Below, piece by piece: positions 15,025-24,409 of a stretch of 40,847 nucleotides of DNA; positions within the stretch are counted from its first letter, which is position 1, and every line of letters starts with the position of its first letter. This stretch comes from Chloroflexi bacterium HGW-Chloroflexi-10 (lineage in GTDB: Bacteria; Chloroflexota; Anaerolineae; Anaerolineales; Anaerolineaceae), in assembly GCA_002840755.1 (NCBI GenBank), contig PHBZ01000023.1, forward strand, positions 1 through 40,847, given 5' to 3'. The position numbers were made by a program, and so were the translations under genes. The notes under the pieces are model-generated. The model made no database searches and had not been told where the DNA came from. It worked only from the letters and a program-made list of their open reading frames with translations.

Positions 15025-15343
15025 GTTCGCTTGCTCTTCTCATTCCAAATGGGAGTATGGTTTTGTTGGCAAAAAATTCAGGTAATTACAGCAAAATACA
15101 GGAACAAAGACAATAGAAATGGCCAATTTATTCAAAGAATTGCCTTAACCCTTTTCGAAAAACCAATATCTCTTTAGAATACATTCCGCGTCACAAACAG
15201 TTTTGCAACCAGACCCTTAAATACGGTATATCTTATATCGATAATATGGATTCAATTGCTGTATTCATTTATGGATTGAATTATAGGATCAGTTGAGCGG
15301 TTTGCAGGAAAAAATACATATTGATAATCATATTGGAGTAACA
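15025..15343. other. Intergenic region before the EamA transporter
   Basis: No gene seen. A possible plus-strand promoter is TTGCAA (15203-15208), 18-bp spacer, TATATC (15227-15232). ATTCAAT near 15251 and ATTGAAT near 15275 form an imperfectly spaced inverted repeat downstream of it. Confidence 0.3.
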
Positions 15344-16318
15344 ATGGACCAAACACAGAGTCCCAATTTAAAAGGATATTGGGTTGCGTTGATCAGTGCA
15401 GCTATACTTTCCACAACAGCCGTATTTATCCGTTATCTGACGGTCAATTATCTTATTCAGCCTCTCGTATTGGCTTTTTGGCGCAATGTTATTGTAACGC
15501 TTACTTTATTTATATTTTTTAGAATAACCAAACCAACACTCCTCAAAATTCAGAAACAGAACCTGCTTTTTTACTTGATTTTTGGCTTGGTATTAACTGT
15601 ATTTAATGCACTTTGGACATTTTCTGTGGCATTGAATGGCGCAGCAGTTTCTACTGTGTTGGTCTATACCTCAGCGGCTTTTACAGTCCTACTGGGTTGG
15701 TGGATATTAAAAGAAAGTATCAGTTGGGCCAAAATAGCTGCTGTGATCATTTGCATTCTTGGTGCCGGATTGGTGGCTGAAGCGCTGAGGGTCGAATTAT
15801 GGCAAACCAGAATCACTGGGGTGTTGGTTGGTGTGATGGCGGGATTATCATATGCTATTTATAGTCTTTTTGGAAGAGCGGCAGCACAAAGAGGGATGAA
15901 TACCTGGACATCTTTGTTTTATACCTTTTTGTTTGCAAGTTTTTATCTGTTTTTTGGAAACATAGCATTGGCAGGCTGGCTACCTGGCGCTGCAAATACG
16001 ATTCCCGAGTTCTTTATTCTGGGGAAAAGCCTGGCCGGTTGGGGAACGCTCATCTTCTTGGCTGCCGGACCTACTTTAATGGGTTTCGGTTTTTATAATA
16101 AAAGCCTGGCATTATTACCATCTAGCATTGTCAATTTAATTGCGACATCTGAACCCATATTTACTTCGATCATTGCCTTTATATTTCTAGGAGAAAGTAT
16201 GACGATCTCCCAGTATGTTGGTGGTTTCCTAATTATGGGCGGTGTGTTAATTATCCGTCTATATGAAGGTAAGAAACTGAAGGAAACGCAAAAAATACCG
16301 CAATCTCAGATCATATAA
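15344..16318 (+). CDS. EamA-family (drug/metabolite superfamily) transporter
   Basis: Integral membrane permease of 324 aa with ten predicted helices in two EamA repeats (about residues 10-145 and 160-300). The second repeat ends with SEPIFTSIIAFIFLGESM, the conserved segment of the family. Members export amino acids, nucleotides, metabolites or drugs; the substrate cannot be told from sequence. ATG 15344 is chosen over an upstream in-frame codon at 15293 because GGAG lies five bases before it. It is convergent with the following degV gene, with no obvious terminator between them. Confidence 0.92.
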   Translation: MDQTQSPNLKGYWVALISAAILSTTAVFIRYLTVNYLIQPLVLAFWRNVIVTLTLFIFFRITKPTLLKIQKQNLLFYLIFGLVLTVFNALWTFSVALNGAAVSTVLVYTSAAFTVLLGWWILKESISWAKIAAVIICILGAGLVAEALRVELWQTRITGVLVGVMAGLSYAIYSLFGRAAAQRGMNTWTSLFYTFLFASFYLFFGNIALAGWLPGAANTIPEFFILGKSLAGWGTLIFLAAGPTLMGFGFYNKSLALLPSSIVNLIATSEPIFTSIIAFIFLGESMTISQYVGGFLIMGGVLIIRLYEGKKLKETQKIPQSQII

Positions 16319-16370
16319 CAGCTAAAATGTCACCCAAAGATTGCTGTTGGAGAATTTATTTTGGCTGTCT

Positions 16371-17228
16371 TCAGGCTTCGTTATATCCGCACAGTGCAAG
16401 TGCCCGCGGCCCAGTATGGACTCCCAAAATAGGCGAGACTATCGAAATAAAAATTTCTTTGGGTTTGAGTTCCTTAATCACTCTATCTGCCAGAGCTTTT
16501 GCTTCTTCATAGGCTGCATTGTGAAGGACAGTAATGTGCAATGGTTTTTCTGGATTAATATTTTTTAAAAACTGTTTATAGAGGTTTTCGATAGCAGCAG
16601 TACGTGAGCGGGAAGGCATGGAAGCACCAACGGTACCGGTATCGGGTTTTACATAGATGAGTGGTTTAATTTTTATAATCGAGTTCATGAATTTTACGGC
16701 ATCACCTATCCTGCCACCTTTGGTCAGATAATCCATCGTATCCAGAGAAATGTAATAGACCATATTATTGCGCACATATTCTGCTGCTGCTTGCATAGCT
16801 GCCACATTACCACCTGCTTCGCGGACACGTGCTGCTGTGATTACCTGCCAGCCTAATCCCATCGAATTATTCTTGCCATCAACAATGGTAACAGGAATGG
16901 GTGATTCTTCGGCAGCACGACGGGCAGATTCAATGGTTCCACTCATCGCAGAACTGATAGTAAAAACCATGATCTCCTTATAACCTTTTTCTGCTGCCGT
17001 TTGAAAGGCGCTTAAGAAATTCGCCGGTGATGGTTGAGAAGTTGTTGGATGGGAGTTATCTTTATCCAGCCGAACATAGAATTCTTCAGGTTGCATATCT
17101 ACCCCATCCAAAAATTGTTCGCTATTCCAGATAATGGTTAAAGGAATAATAGTGATGTCAAATTGTGTAATCCATTCTGTGGGAATATCACAGGTGCTAT
17201 CGGTGATTAGAGCTATTCGGTTTGTCAT
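16371..17228 (-). CDS. DegV family fatty-acid-binding protein (first copy)
   Basis: 285 aa DegV/FakB-type protein. It opens with IALITDSTCDIP, the signature start of the family, followed by TTSQPSPANF, the lipid-binding TISSAMSGT loop, and a C-terminal domain with LTKGGRIGDAVKF and a GVHTGPRALAL end. FakB proteins hold a fatty acid for phosphorylation by FakA; no fakA is visible here. GGGAG precedes the ATG. A second DegV gene lies about 2 kb away on the same strand, with coaX between them, and the two differ clearly in sequence, so they may have different lipid preferences. Confidence 0.95.
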   Translation of the reverse strand: MTNRIALITDSTCDIPTEWITQFDITIIPLTIIWNSEQFLDGVDMQPEEFYVRLDKDNSHPTTSQPSPANFLSAFQTAAEKGYKEIMVFTISSAMSGTIESARRAAEESPIPVTIVDGKNNSMGLGWQVITAARVREAGGNVAAMQAAAEYVRNNMVYYISLDTMDYLTKGGRIGDAVKFMNSIIKIKPLIYVKPDTGTVGASMPSRSRTAAIENLYKQFLKNINPEKPLHITVLHNAAYEEAKALADRVIKELKPKEIFISIVSPILGVHTGPRALALCGYNEA

Positions 17229-17847
17229 TAGTTTCTCCCAGTATATTGAGCCAGTAATGTGGATTTCTCAGGTTATGAATTTTCCTGAAAGTTACAAAAC
17301 TTGTGGTTGCTAACAGTCAAAGGATTAATAGAGTTCTGATATTATGTTTTATTAGATTAATCATATTCTATAAGGAAATTTATTCAAATACGAAAAATAA
17401 TTTTGATGCTATTATAATTTATTATTGATACGCTATCCAAAACTTCTTTAGGAAGGCGAAAGTATGAAGAAAAACCACATTACAGCATTTGAGGCTATTA
17501 AAAACCGTGTTTTCTTAGGCTCAAGACTTCCGATTCTCATCTCGATACGATCTCAGGTCAATTTATCTGCATAAATGAGGTTGTACCTTTGGAAAAATTT
17601 AGTATAGGAGAAGTACTTGATCTGCATGTATTTGTGGATTACAGTCTGTTAAAAGTATAAATCAATGGATGGGAAGTTTTTGTTACCTGGCTGGATTTGG
17701 TTTTAGAAACTCGAAAATAGTAGCAACTTACATGGGTATCCCCGTCCGGTCACTAGAAATACCTGAATTATGCCTATTTGGTTTTGGTTCTTTTACTTGA
17801 TGGTGATAACATATAATTTATCAGTGTGATTTTTTTAGGAGATGTTT
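17229..17847. other. Largely gene-free region containing a decayed ORF
   Basis: A+T-rich region between divergent degV and coaX. It holds a frameshifted gene remnant (17464-17719, separate entry) and a TATAAT (17812-17817) that may be the -10 box of coaX, without a clear -35 box. Nothing else is recognisable. Confidence 0.5.
17464..17719 (+). pseudogene. Probable remnant of a small gene (frameshift and internal stop)
   Basis: An ATG at 17464 after AGGAAGG opens a 36-residue frame (MKKNHITAFEAIKNRVFLGS...). Another frame starting near 17523 reads as normal protein (SGQFICINEVVPLEKFSIGE ...) to a TAA at 17657-17659. The same frame then continues INGWEVFVTWLDLVLETRK to a TAG at 17717-17719. Restoring one frame and one stop codon would give a protein of about 85 aa. 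No family recognised. Confidence 0.35.
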
Positions 17848-18615
17848 ATGTTATTATGTATTGATATTGGAAATACGAATATCAAGCTGGGTTTGTTTGA
17901 GGGTGAGATCATGAAAAAGCATTGGCGGATTTCCACCGACAGGACAAATCTGGCAGATGAATATGGCGTATTGATCATCAATTTGTTTGCTGCAGAATCA
18001 ATCAATATAGTCGAAATTACCGGCTGTGCCATTTCTTCTGTTGTGCCAAATCTGACCCAGGTCTTTATTGAAATGCTGGCAAAATACCTTCATTTGGATG
18101 CCCTCATCTTTGGTGCAAATATCCATCTTGATATGAAAATCAACACAGACTATCCTGCTGAAGTGGGGCATGATTTGATCATGAATGCGTTAGCAGCCCG
18201 TGAAATGTATGGTACGCCAGTGATTATTATTGGCTTTGGTACAGCAACATCTTTTGTGGCAGTCTCCGCGGAAGGAAATTTGGAGGGGGTTGCGATTGCG
18301 CCAGGTATTATCAGCAGTTCCGATTCATTGTTTCAGGCAGCATCCACCTTGCCACGCGTAGCGTTAATGCATCCAAAGGCAGCTATTGGAAAGAACACTA
18401 TTGAATCAATGCGTTCCGGTATTGTTTTTGGTTTTGCTGGACTGGTAAAGGAAATTGTCGCACGGTTGAAACTGGAATTAACCGGCGAGTGTAAAATAGT
18501 TGCGACAGGGGGTGTGGCTGAATTGATTGCACCGGAAACAGGTATAATAGACAGGGTTGAACCTAATCTGGCATTGATTGGGTTACGCTTGATGTATGAA
18601 TATTCCCAAAAGTAA
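17848..18615 (+). CDS. coaX: Type III pantothenate kinase-like protein (CoaX), divergent active site
   Basis: 255 aa with the CoaX (ASKHA) fold, the first step of CoA synthesis in many bacteria. The DIGNTNIKLG phosphate loop at the N terminus, the GTATSF block, the IAPGI segment and the IGKNTIESMRSGIVFG helix with ATGG are clear. Compared with the usual family motifs, GADR reads GHDL (107-110), and the Asp before FGTAT is Gly129 (IGFGTATSFV); the Asp after TTF is Val137. The general-base Asp of GADR is retained. Activity may be altered. ATG 17848 is preferred over ATG 17842, which touches the AGGAG. A hairpin terminator follows. Confidence 0.85.
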   Translation: MLLCIDIGNTNIKLGLFEGEIMKKHWRISTDRTNLADEYGVLIINLFAAESINIVEITGCAISSVVPNLTQVFIEMLAKYLHLDALIFGANIHLDMKINTDYPAEVGHDLIMNALAAREMYGTPVIIIGFGTATSFVAVSAEGNLEGVAIAPGIISSSDSLFQAASTLPRVALMHPKAAIGKNTIESMRSGIVFGFAGLVKEIVARLKLELTGECKIVATGGVAELIAPETGIIDRVEPNLALIGLRLMYEYSQK

Positions 18616-18643
18616 ATTGTGTTCCTTACAAATTGAAAAATGA

Positions 18644-18675
18644 GCACACGCCGCCAGGTTCTTGGCGGCGTGTGC
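18644..18675. terminator. Bidirectional terminator between coaX and degV
   Basis: Perfect 13-bp stem GCACACGCCGCCA / TGGCGGCGTGTGC with a 6-base loop. On the minus strand it is followed by TCATTTTTC, on the plus strand by AATAAAAAATT, so it serves degV best and possibly coaX. Confidence 0.75.
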
Positions 18676-18697
18676 AATAAAAAATTCTCGAAATGAA

Positions 18698-19549
18698 TTA
18701 ATCGGTTAAGATGACAAACCCAATTACACCAGAGCCAGCGTGGACTGAGAGACCGGGAGTGAAGTCCGCGAGGATAGGGTGTGGAGGGCAAGGGATCATT
18801 TCGCAAAGCTGTTGGTACAATTTTTCCACACCAGCCTGATTATTAACATGGATCATAGCAATCCGTTCAATTTTCTTCCCTTGTGTGCTTAGAACTGCCA
18901 ATTCTAGTAGACGTTGTTCGGCTTTTTTGCTGGTGCGAACTTTTTCCAGTAATTCCAATTTTCCGTTACGGGCAGTGAGAATTGGTTTGATATTCAGTGT
19001 ATCTGCTAATCCCGCGGCCAGTTTGCCCATACGTCCACCCATGGCAAGATACTTTAAGGTGGGCAGCGCTCCAAACACATGTACTCGTTTTTGAATATCC
19101 TCTACTGCTTGAATTACCTCTTGTTTTGAGGCTCCTTTTTCTACTGCTTCCGCAGCCGCCAACGCCATAAATCCTTGCGCCATACACAGGTTGAGCGCAT
19201 CTATAACCACAATATCCTTGTCTGGAAAGAGTTCGCAGGCTGCTTCAGCAGCATTAAATGTAGCACTGATTTTACTGGAAACACAAATGCAAATGATGGT
19301 TTCTGCGCCATTTTCGAAAGCTTCCTTATACGCATTGACAAATGCGTTTGGTGGAGGAGCAGATGTTGTTGGAAGAATTTTGCGATGATCTACAATTTCA
19401 AATAATTTTTGGTCGTTTATGTCTACACCTGTAGTGTAGGTTTCTTCACCGAAATGAATGGTAATTGGAACCTGCGTGATATGGTGTTTTTGCGCCAGAT
19501 CTACAGGCAGACTGGAGTCTGTGTCGGTAATAATAACAATTTTTGGCAT
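18698..19549 (-). CDS. DegV family fatty-acid-binding protein (second copy)
   Basis: 283 aa. It begins MPKIVIITDTDSSLP and has the TTSAPPPNAF, CICVSSKISAT and LKYLAMGGRMGKLAA segments of the family, closing with FTPGLSVHAGSGVIGF. The C-terminal domain carries the TSKKAEQRLLE helix seen in FakB-type proteins. ATG 19549 is preferred over an upstream in-frame codon at 19633 because it follows AAGGA and matches the family N terminus. It ends at a strong bidirectional hairpin shared with coaX. Function by family: fatty-acid carrier for phospholipid synthesis. Confidence 0.95.
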   Translation of the reverse strand: MPKIVIITDTDSSLPVDLAQKHHITQVPITIHFGEETYTTGVDINDQKLFEIVDHRKILPTTSAPPPNAFVNAYKEAFENGAETIICICVSSKISATFNAAEAACELFPDKDIVVIDALNLCMAQGFMALAAAEAVEKGASKQEVIQAVEDIQKRVHVFGALPTLKYLAMGGRMGKLAAGLADTLNIKPILTARNGKLELLEKVRTSKKAEQRLLELAVLSTQGKKIERIAMIHVNNQAGVEKLYQQLCEMIPCPPHPILADFTPGLSVHAGSGVIGFVILTD

Positions 19550-19716
19550 AAAATTTTCCTTTGAATGAATTGGGTTTAAAAAATCGAATCGAATAACTAA
19601 TTGTATAACACGGAAAAATAAAATTGGTTGCAAAAGATAAATCGTTTTAGATTAAACAAATAAAAATAATCCGACTTCTACAAAATCGGATTATAACAGA
19701 TAGCGCATGGAATTGT

Positions 19717-20937
19717 TTACGGGTTAAAAGATTTTCCAAGCTGAGAAAAATCTAGTCCGCTGGGGGTTTGGAAAATGCGTAGATCAAATATTTGAGCAGC
19801 AGCCATAAGATGGTCAAAAATCTCCGCCTGAATCATTTCATATTTAAGCCATTCTGTAGTTCTGGCAAACACATAGATTTCTATTGGCAAACCGGAGGTG
19901 GTGGGGGATAAAGAACGAACCAGAAAAGGCATACCTTCCTGAATGATATCACTACGGTTTTTGAGATAAGAGACGATGTAGCTGCGAAAAATTTCGATAT
20001 TGGTAATCTGCGGCCCATCTAGGGCTTCATCAAAGTGTTCTGCATGTTCTTTTTGATAAGTATTTAACTCACTGATCTTCTTGGTTATTAAATCAGAAAT
20101 TAAATCTATTTTTCCCAGGCGGGCGAGTAAACTCTCATTGCAGAATTTTATACTGAGCATGTCTACGGAGAGAGAGCGTTGAATGCGCCGGCCGCCACTT
20201 TCTTGCATGCCTCGCCAGTTTTTATAGGCGACGTCCACAATTTTATACGTGGGAATGACCGTATAGGTCATATCGAAATTACGGACTTTAATAGCATGTA
20301 AATTAACATTAACGACGTCACCATCAGCACCATAACTGGGCACCTCGATCCAATCCCCTTCTTTTAATAAATCGTTGGCGACAATTTGAATACTAGCAAC
20401 CAGGGATAAAATCGTGCCCTGGAAAACCAATAATAATACGGCGGTTATGGCACCCAAACCGGTTAAAAGAACGATAGGAGACTGCCCGGTGAGGATGGTC
20501 ACACTCAATATGAGTGTAATAATGAAAAAAAGTATTTTTGCCAGATCCAGGTAGCTTTGAATGCTGACGCCATTGTAGTTTTTACTGGATTCATAGATTT
20601 CATTGACAGCATTTAGTATGCCATTGATGGTTAATGCTGTGATCCATAATATAAAAAAAAGTGCAGCTTTAGATAGAATTATCTGAAAATCCGGAAATAA
20701 ATATGCTAGTGCATACACAAGTATGAAAGGAGCAAGCCAGGCAACCCGCAAAGGATGTATGTGCCGAACAAGAATATCATCGGTTTTGTTTTTTGTTCTG
20801 GCCGAGATGGCTAATAAACCCTTTATGAGCACCTGGCGTGTGAAAAAGAAAAGTATAGCGCATAAAAGTAGCAGCGCTCCAGCTGCCATTGCAGGATTTT
20901 CCTGAATCCATATTCTTAAGATTTCATAATCGATCAT
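19717..20937 (-). CDS. ybdG: YbdG-type small mechanosensitive channel (MscS family)
   Basis: 406 aa, near the length of E. coli YbdG. Four or five membrane helices (about residues 18-35, 65-85, 90-110, 130-150, 155-180) are followed by the MscS beta domain and a cytoplasmic domain. GLGAITAVLLLVFQGTILSL forms the pore helix; the following LKEGDWIEVPSYGADGDVV, IPTYKIVD and NWRGMQESGGRRIQRS blocks are diagnostic of YbdG rather than MscS itself. It opens under membrane tension during hypo-osmotic shock. GGTGAGGG precedes the ATG. It appears to be monocistronic. Confidence 0.93.
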   Translation of the reverse strand: MIDYEILRIWIQENPAMAAGALLLLCAILFFFTRQVLIKGLLAISARTKNKTDDILVRHIHPLRVAWLAPFILVYALAYLFPDFQIILSKAALFFILWITALTINGILNAVNEIYESSKNYNGVSIQSYLDLAKILFFIITLILSVTILTGQSPIVLLTGLGAITAVLLLVFQGTILSLVASIQIVANDLLKEGDWIEVPSYGADGDVVNVNLHAIKVRNFDMTYTVIPTYKIVDVAYKNWRGMQESGGRRIQRSLSVDMLSIKFCNESLLARLGKIDLISDLITKKISELNTYQKEHAEHFDEALDGPQITNIEIFRSYIVSYLKNRSDIIQEGMPFLVRSLSPTTSGLPIEIYVFARTTEWLKYEMIQAEIFDHLMAAAQIFDLRIFQTPSGLDFSQLGKSFNP

Positions 20938-21083
20938 ACCCTCACCTCATCTCATTTTTATAAATACTATCAAAATTGTCCACATTGCACAATTTCTTTT
21001 ATAGTGATTATTGAAGGAGAATCGCCCCCTACTTTTGTGTATTGATCAAGTTAAAAAGCCTGATTATTGTTGTTAGAAAAATT

Positions 21084-21115
21084 AAAAAAAGCCGCCTGCT
21101 TTGGTGGCAGACGGC
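21084..21115 (-). terminator. Rho-independent terminator of glnS
   Basis: On the minus strand GCCGTCTGC / GCAGGCGGC pair (one G·U) around a 7-base loop and are followed by seven T. It lies 15 bp after the glnS stop. Confidence 0.9.
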
Positions 21116-21129
21116 AGATTTCGGAAAGG

Positions 21130-22803
21130 TTATTCCTGGCTAATTTTCGCCCAGGTGTCACGTAATCCAACTGTTTGATTGAAAACCAACTGGTTAGGGC
21201 TGCTATCCAGATCGGTGCAAAAATAGCCGGTACGTTCAAACTGAAATCGGTCTCCCGGTTTGGTTTTTGCCAATTCTGGTTCCACTTTGCAATGGGTTAA
21301 TATAGTCAGGGATGTTGTATTAACGTGGTCAAGGAAGGTCTTTCCCTCATCGGTGTTGTCCGGGTCCGGCCGGTTGAATAAGCGGTCATATATGCGGATT
21401 TCGGCATCTACTGCGTGGGCTGCGGAAACCCAATGAATGGTGCCTTTCACTTTGCGGCCATCCGGCGAATAGCCACCACGCGTTGCGGGATCGTATGTAC
21501 AGTGTACTTCAATCACTTCATCGTTTTCGTTCTTGACCACACTCTCACATTTTACATAATAGCCATAACGCAAACGGACTTCATTACCTAGAGTGAGGCG
21601 GAAGAATTTTTTGGGTGGGTTTTCCATGAAATCATCCTGATCGATGTAGAGCACTTTAGAGAAGGGTACTTTGCGGGAGCCAGCACTTTCATCTTCCGGG
21701 TTATTCACTGCTTCCATCTCTTCTACTAGATCGTCGGGATAGTTATCAATCACCAGTTTAAGCGGTTTTAACACACCCATCACGCGCGGAGAAGTTTTAT
21801 TGAGGTGGTCACGCACGCAGTATTCCAACAGGGATATATCTGCGACACTTTCATTTTTTGCCACGCCAACCTTGTCGATAAAATTACGAATAGATTCGGT
21901 TGTGTAGCCGCGCCGGCGCATTCCACACAGGGTAGGCATACGCGGATCATCCCAGCCATTGACAATTTTATTTTCAACCATCATTTTGAGAAAGCGTTTG
22001 CTTAAGATGGTATAGGTCAAATTGAGACGTGAAAATTCAAGTTGGCGCGGGTGGAAAATTCCCAGTCTTTCGATGAACCAATCGTATAGCGGGCGGTGAG
22101 CCTCATATGCCAGATCACATAAGGAATAGGTGACTCCTTCCAACGAATCGGATTGCCCGTGAGCATAGTCATACATTGGATAAATGCACCAACGATCACC
22201 GGTGCGGTGGTGATTGGCATGTAGGATACGGTACATCACCGGATCGCGCATATTAATGTTACCGGAACTCATATCGATTTTTGCCCGCAATACACGCGAG
22301 CCGTCTGGAAATTCTCCGTTACGCATTTTTTCAAACAGATCCAGGTTTTCAGTGATGGTACGCGTGCGGAAAGGGCTATCCTTTCCGGATTCGGTCAGCG
22401 TTCCACGGTATTGACGGATTTCTTCCGGGCTCAGGTCATCCACATAGGCATCACCCTGCTGGATGAGCTGCACTGCCCATTGATATAACTGTTCAAAGTA
22501 ATCAGAAGCATAGAATTCGCGTTCTTCCCAATCATAGCCTAACCAGTGAATATCTTCCTTAATCGCATCAACGAATTCGGTATCTTCTTTTACCGGATTG
22601 GTATCGTCATAGCGTAGGTTGGTTTTACCGCCAAAAGCCTCCGCTATACCAAAATCAATGCAAATTGCTTTGGCATGGCCGATGTGTAAATAGCCATTGG
22701 GTTCTGGGGGGAAGCGTGTATGTACGCTGGTGAAGCGACCGTTTTTTAAGTCTTCTTCGATGGCTTCTTTAATAAAATTACTCGGTGCAGTTATTTCACT
22801 CAT
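21130..22803 (-). CDS. glnS: Glutaminyl-tRNA synthetase
   Basis: Class I aminoacyl-tRNA synthetase of 557 aa that charges tRNA-Gln directly. [16 protein letters not shown] carries the HIGH motif (40-43). The [11 protein letters not shown] block, the [22 protein letters not shown] block and a KMSKS-equivalent ILSKRFL (about 264-270) are all typical GlnRS. The C-terminal anticodon-binding beta barrels end with [30 protein letters not shown] precedes the ATG. A TTGCAA-17-TAGAAT promoter lies upstream and a strong terminator downstream, so it is a single-gene unit. Presence of GlnRS means this organism need not rely only on the GatCAB route for Gln-tRNA. Confidence 0.98.
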   Translation of the reverse strand: MSEITAPSNFIKEAIEEDLKNGRFTSVHTRFPPEPNGYLHIGHAKAICIDFGIAEAFGGKTNLRYDDTNPVKEDTEFVDAIKEDIHWLGYDWEEREFYASDYFEQLYQWAVQLIQQGDAYVDDLSPEEIRQYRGTLTESGKDSPFRTRTITENLDLFEKMRNGEFPDGSRVLRAKIDMSSGNINMRDPVMYRILHANHHRTGDRWCIYPMYDYAHGQSDSLEGVTYSLCDLAYEAHRPLYDWFIERLGIFHPRQLEFSRLNLTYTILSKRFLKMMVENKIVNGWDDPRMPTLCGMRRRGYTTESIRNFIDKVGVAKNESVADISLLEYCVRDHLNKTSPRVMGVLKPLKLVIDNYPDDLVEEMEAVNNPEDESAGSRKVPFSKVLYIDQDDFMENPPKKFFRLTLGNEVRLRYGYYVKCESVVKNENDEVIEVHCTYDPATRGGYSPDGRKVKGTIHWVSAAHAVDAEIRIYDRLFNRPDPDNTDEGKTFLDHVNTTSLTILTHCKVEPELAKTKPGDRFQFERTGYFCTDLDSSPNQLVFNQTVGLRDTWAKISQE

Positions 22804-22834
22804 GGTTCACTCCGGATTATTAATATGCGTATAC

Positions 22835-22863
22835 ATTCTAATCTTGTTTAGGGATTGTTGCAA
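22835..22863 (-). promoter_or_regulatory. Promoter of glnS
   Basis: On the minus strand TTGCAA (22863-22858), 17-bp spacer, TAGAAT (22840-22835). Predicted start near 22828, leader about 25 nt. Confidence 0.6.
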
Positions 22864-23076
22864 CTTACTCGGTATAGAGGAAGTCTTTCATCTCGGTTCC
22901 GGCTTGCGTTGGTGCACTATTTAAATGTACAATTCTTACTTATCCCTAAATAAATGTATGGAATGTGTATCTACAATTCCATATCAAAATTTATATAATT
23001 AACGGCTTACTAACTTGTCCACAGGGTAATCCAGTATTTGTTGAAAATACTTGAGATATTACCAGGAGGTATAACA

Positions 23077-23493
23077 TTGAATCTGCTTGTGAAAATTTTA
23101 GTGATGGTTGGCAGCAGCGCTTCCATTGGTTTTGGTATATGGCACTTTTTTGTACCCAAAGCATGGAAGTGGTATTCCTATATTGATATCAATGCGACAG
23201 AGTTAATCGTAGCTGTACGGGCTATTAATGTGTTCTTTTCTTTATCTTTAGTGTTGTTTGGAATATTGAATATCCTTTTTGTTTACGGAGATAAATCAAA
23301 TAGATATTCCATCATTGTAATGCTGGCTGCAACATGTGTTCTATGGATAACAAGATTGGTATTTCAGATAATTTATCCACAAGGTTCAATGAATCCTATT
23401 CTCCAATACTGGATGTTAGCAGCATTCATCATTGTGTCTTTATCCTACATAATTTCGTTTTTTATTATGGTTTTGTCTGCCACTCCCACCTAA
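23077..23493 (+). CDS. Small four-helix membrane protein of unknown function
   Basis: 138 aa with four predicted membrane helices (about residues 5-22, 45-70, 80-100, 112-135) and short loops. I recognise no family with certainty. The start is TTG at 23077, chosen because AGGAGG (23064-23069) is seven bases upstream; an in-frame TTG at 23038 has no such site. A TATAAT at 22994-22999 could be its -10 box, without a convincing -35 box. First gene of an all-plus-strand accessory stretch. The SIGFGIWHFFVP segment suggests a small membrane sensor or accessory protein, but this is only an impression. Confidence 0.65.
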   Translation: MNLLVKILVMVGSSASIGFGIWHFFVPKAWKWYSYIDINATELIVAVRAINVFFSLSLVLFGILNILFVYGDKSNRYSIIVMLAATCVLWITRLVFQIIYPQGSMNPILQYWMLAAFIIVSLSYIISFFIMVLSATPT

Positions 23494-23652
23494 AACAACC
23501 TGTTCTTCTTTACATAATTGTTTTACATTTTCTTGGTTTCAACTATTCTCATCAGTAAAATCACATGAAAAGTTAGCTTTCTTGCCCCCCTTTCACCAAT
23601 ACTGGTGTTGAGGCTCGTCTTATGAACATGAGCAATTGTTAAAGCAGAAAAT

Positions 23653-24156
23653 GTGACAACCATTGGTAACCCCAAAATTGATATCCGTTCTGAGCAGATT
23701 TATATGGGCATCCGTACCATTGCTCCATTTTCAGGAATGTCCAAAGTTGTAACAAAAATCAGCGAGGATATGAACAAATGGATTAAAGCTAACAATGTTG
23801 CGCCATTAGGGCCTCCTTTTTTACGCTATCATGTGATTGATATGCGCGGATTTATGGATATCACATACGGAATACCAGTCGGTGAAGCACTCCCTGACGA
23901 CGGATCAGTCATTTCCGATAAGCTTACGGCTGGGCGGTATGTCAGTCTGATATTCACTGGTAGTGGACTGGCAGGTAATGAGGCGCTAATCGAGTGGGCG
24001 CGCGGTAACGGTTTGGAATTTGATCGTTGGGACACGAAACAGGGTGATAATTTTCGGTGCCGTTATGAATCCTTCCTTACTGACCCAAAAGTAGAACATC
24101 GCAAGACACGCTGGGAAATCGAAGTAGCCATTAAATTAGTAGATGACAAACTCTGA
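23653..24156 (+). CDS. GyrI-like / AraC effector-binding domain protein
   Basis: 167 aa consisting of a single GyrI-like small-molecule-binding domain. Supporting features are the opening IDIRSEQIYMGIRTIAPFSG with a conserved aromatic and basic pattern, a central helix (KVVTKISEDMNKWI), a strand with DITYGIPV, a GRYVSLIFTGSG segment and a C-terminal EVAIKL strand. Stand-alone members bind or hydrolyse small hydrophobic or toxic molecules or inhibit gyrase. The start is GTG at 23653 (the ATG two bases before it is out of frame and hits TGA) with only a weak ribosome site; a later ATG at 23704 is the alternative. Confidence 0.75.
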   Translation: MTTIGNPKIDIRSEQIYMGIRTIAPFSGMSKVVTKISEDMNKWIKANNVAPLGPPFLRYHVIDMRGFMDITYGIPVGEALPDDGSVISDKLTAGRYVSLIFTGSGLAGNEALIEWARGNGLEFDRWDTKQGDNFRCRYESFLTDPKVEHRKTRWEIEVAIKLVDDKL

Positions 24157-24185
24157 ATAAGCTTATCCTTCAGCAGGAGTTTATA

Positions 24186-24275
24186 ATGCGAAAAGTGATT
24201 TACTGTCTGGTATGCGTGGAAGTGGGTCCAAGGCTGAAACGATCAGGTTTCAATAGAAGGACTCGTAAGAGATAA
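24186..24275 (+). CDS. Possible 29-residue basic small protein
   Basis: ATG at 24186 follows AGGAG with six-base spacing, an ideal site. It encodes 29 residues: a hydrophobic start (MRKVIYCLVCVEVG) and a very basic end (RRTRKR), with 9 Arg/Lys in the last 15. The stop is four bases before a strong terminator, and the gene is 29 bp after the GyrI-like gene, so it could be the last gene of that transcript. Without homologues this is only a candidate. Confidence 0.35.
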   Translation: MRKVIYCLVCVEVGPRLKRSGFNRRTRKR

Positions 24276-24278
24276 ATT

Positions 24279-24314
24279 AAACAAAACGGTCGTGTAAGCA
24301 CGACCGTTTTGTTT
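24279..24314 (+). terminator. Rho-independent terminator
   Basis: Perfect 16-bp stem AAACAAAACGGTCGTG / CACGACCGTTTTGTTT with a TAAG loop. The A/T-rich outer stem gives a T-containing tail on either strand. Confidence 0.8.
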
Positions 24315-24380
24315 ATGTTACTAGAGAATTTGCGAACGCACTCATTAGGTGAGTTCTTTAAATTGTTAAGTAAAATTAAC

Positions 24381-24409
24381 TTGACATAATGTATGATTTG
24401 ATTTACTAT
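24381..24409 (+). promoter_or_regulatory. Promoter of the membrane-protein/XRE operon
   Basis: Consensus TTGACA (24381-24386), 17-bp spacer, TACTAT (24404-24409). The -10 box lies at the centre of the 37-bp palindrome described separately. Confidence 0.7.
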
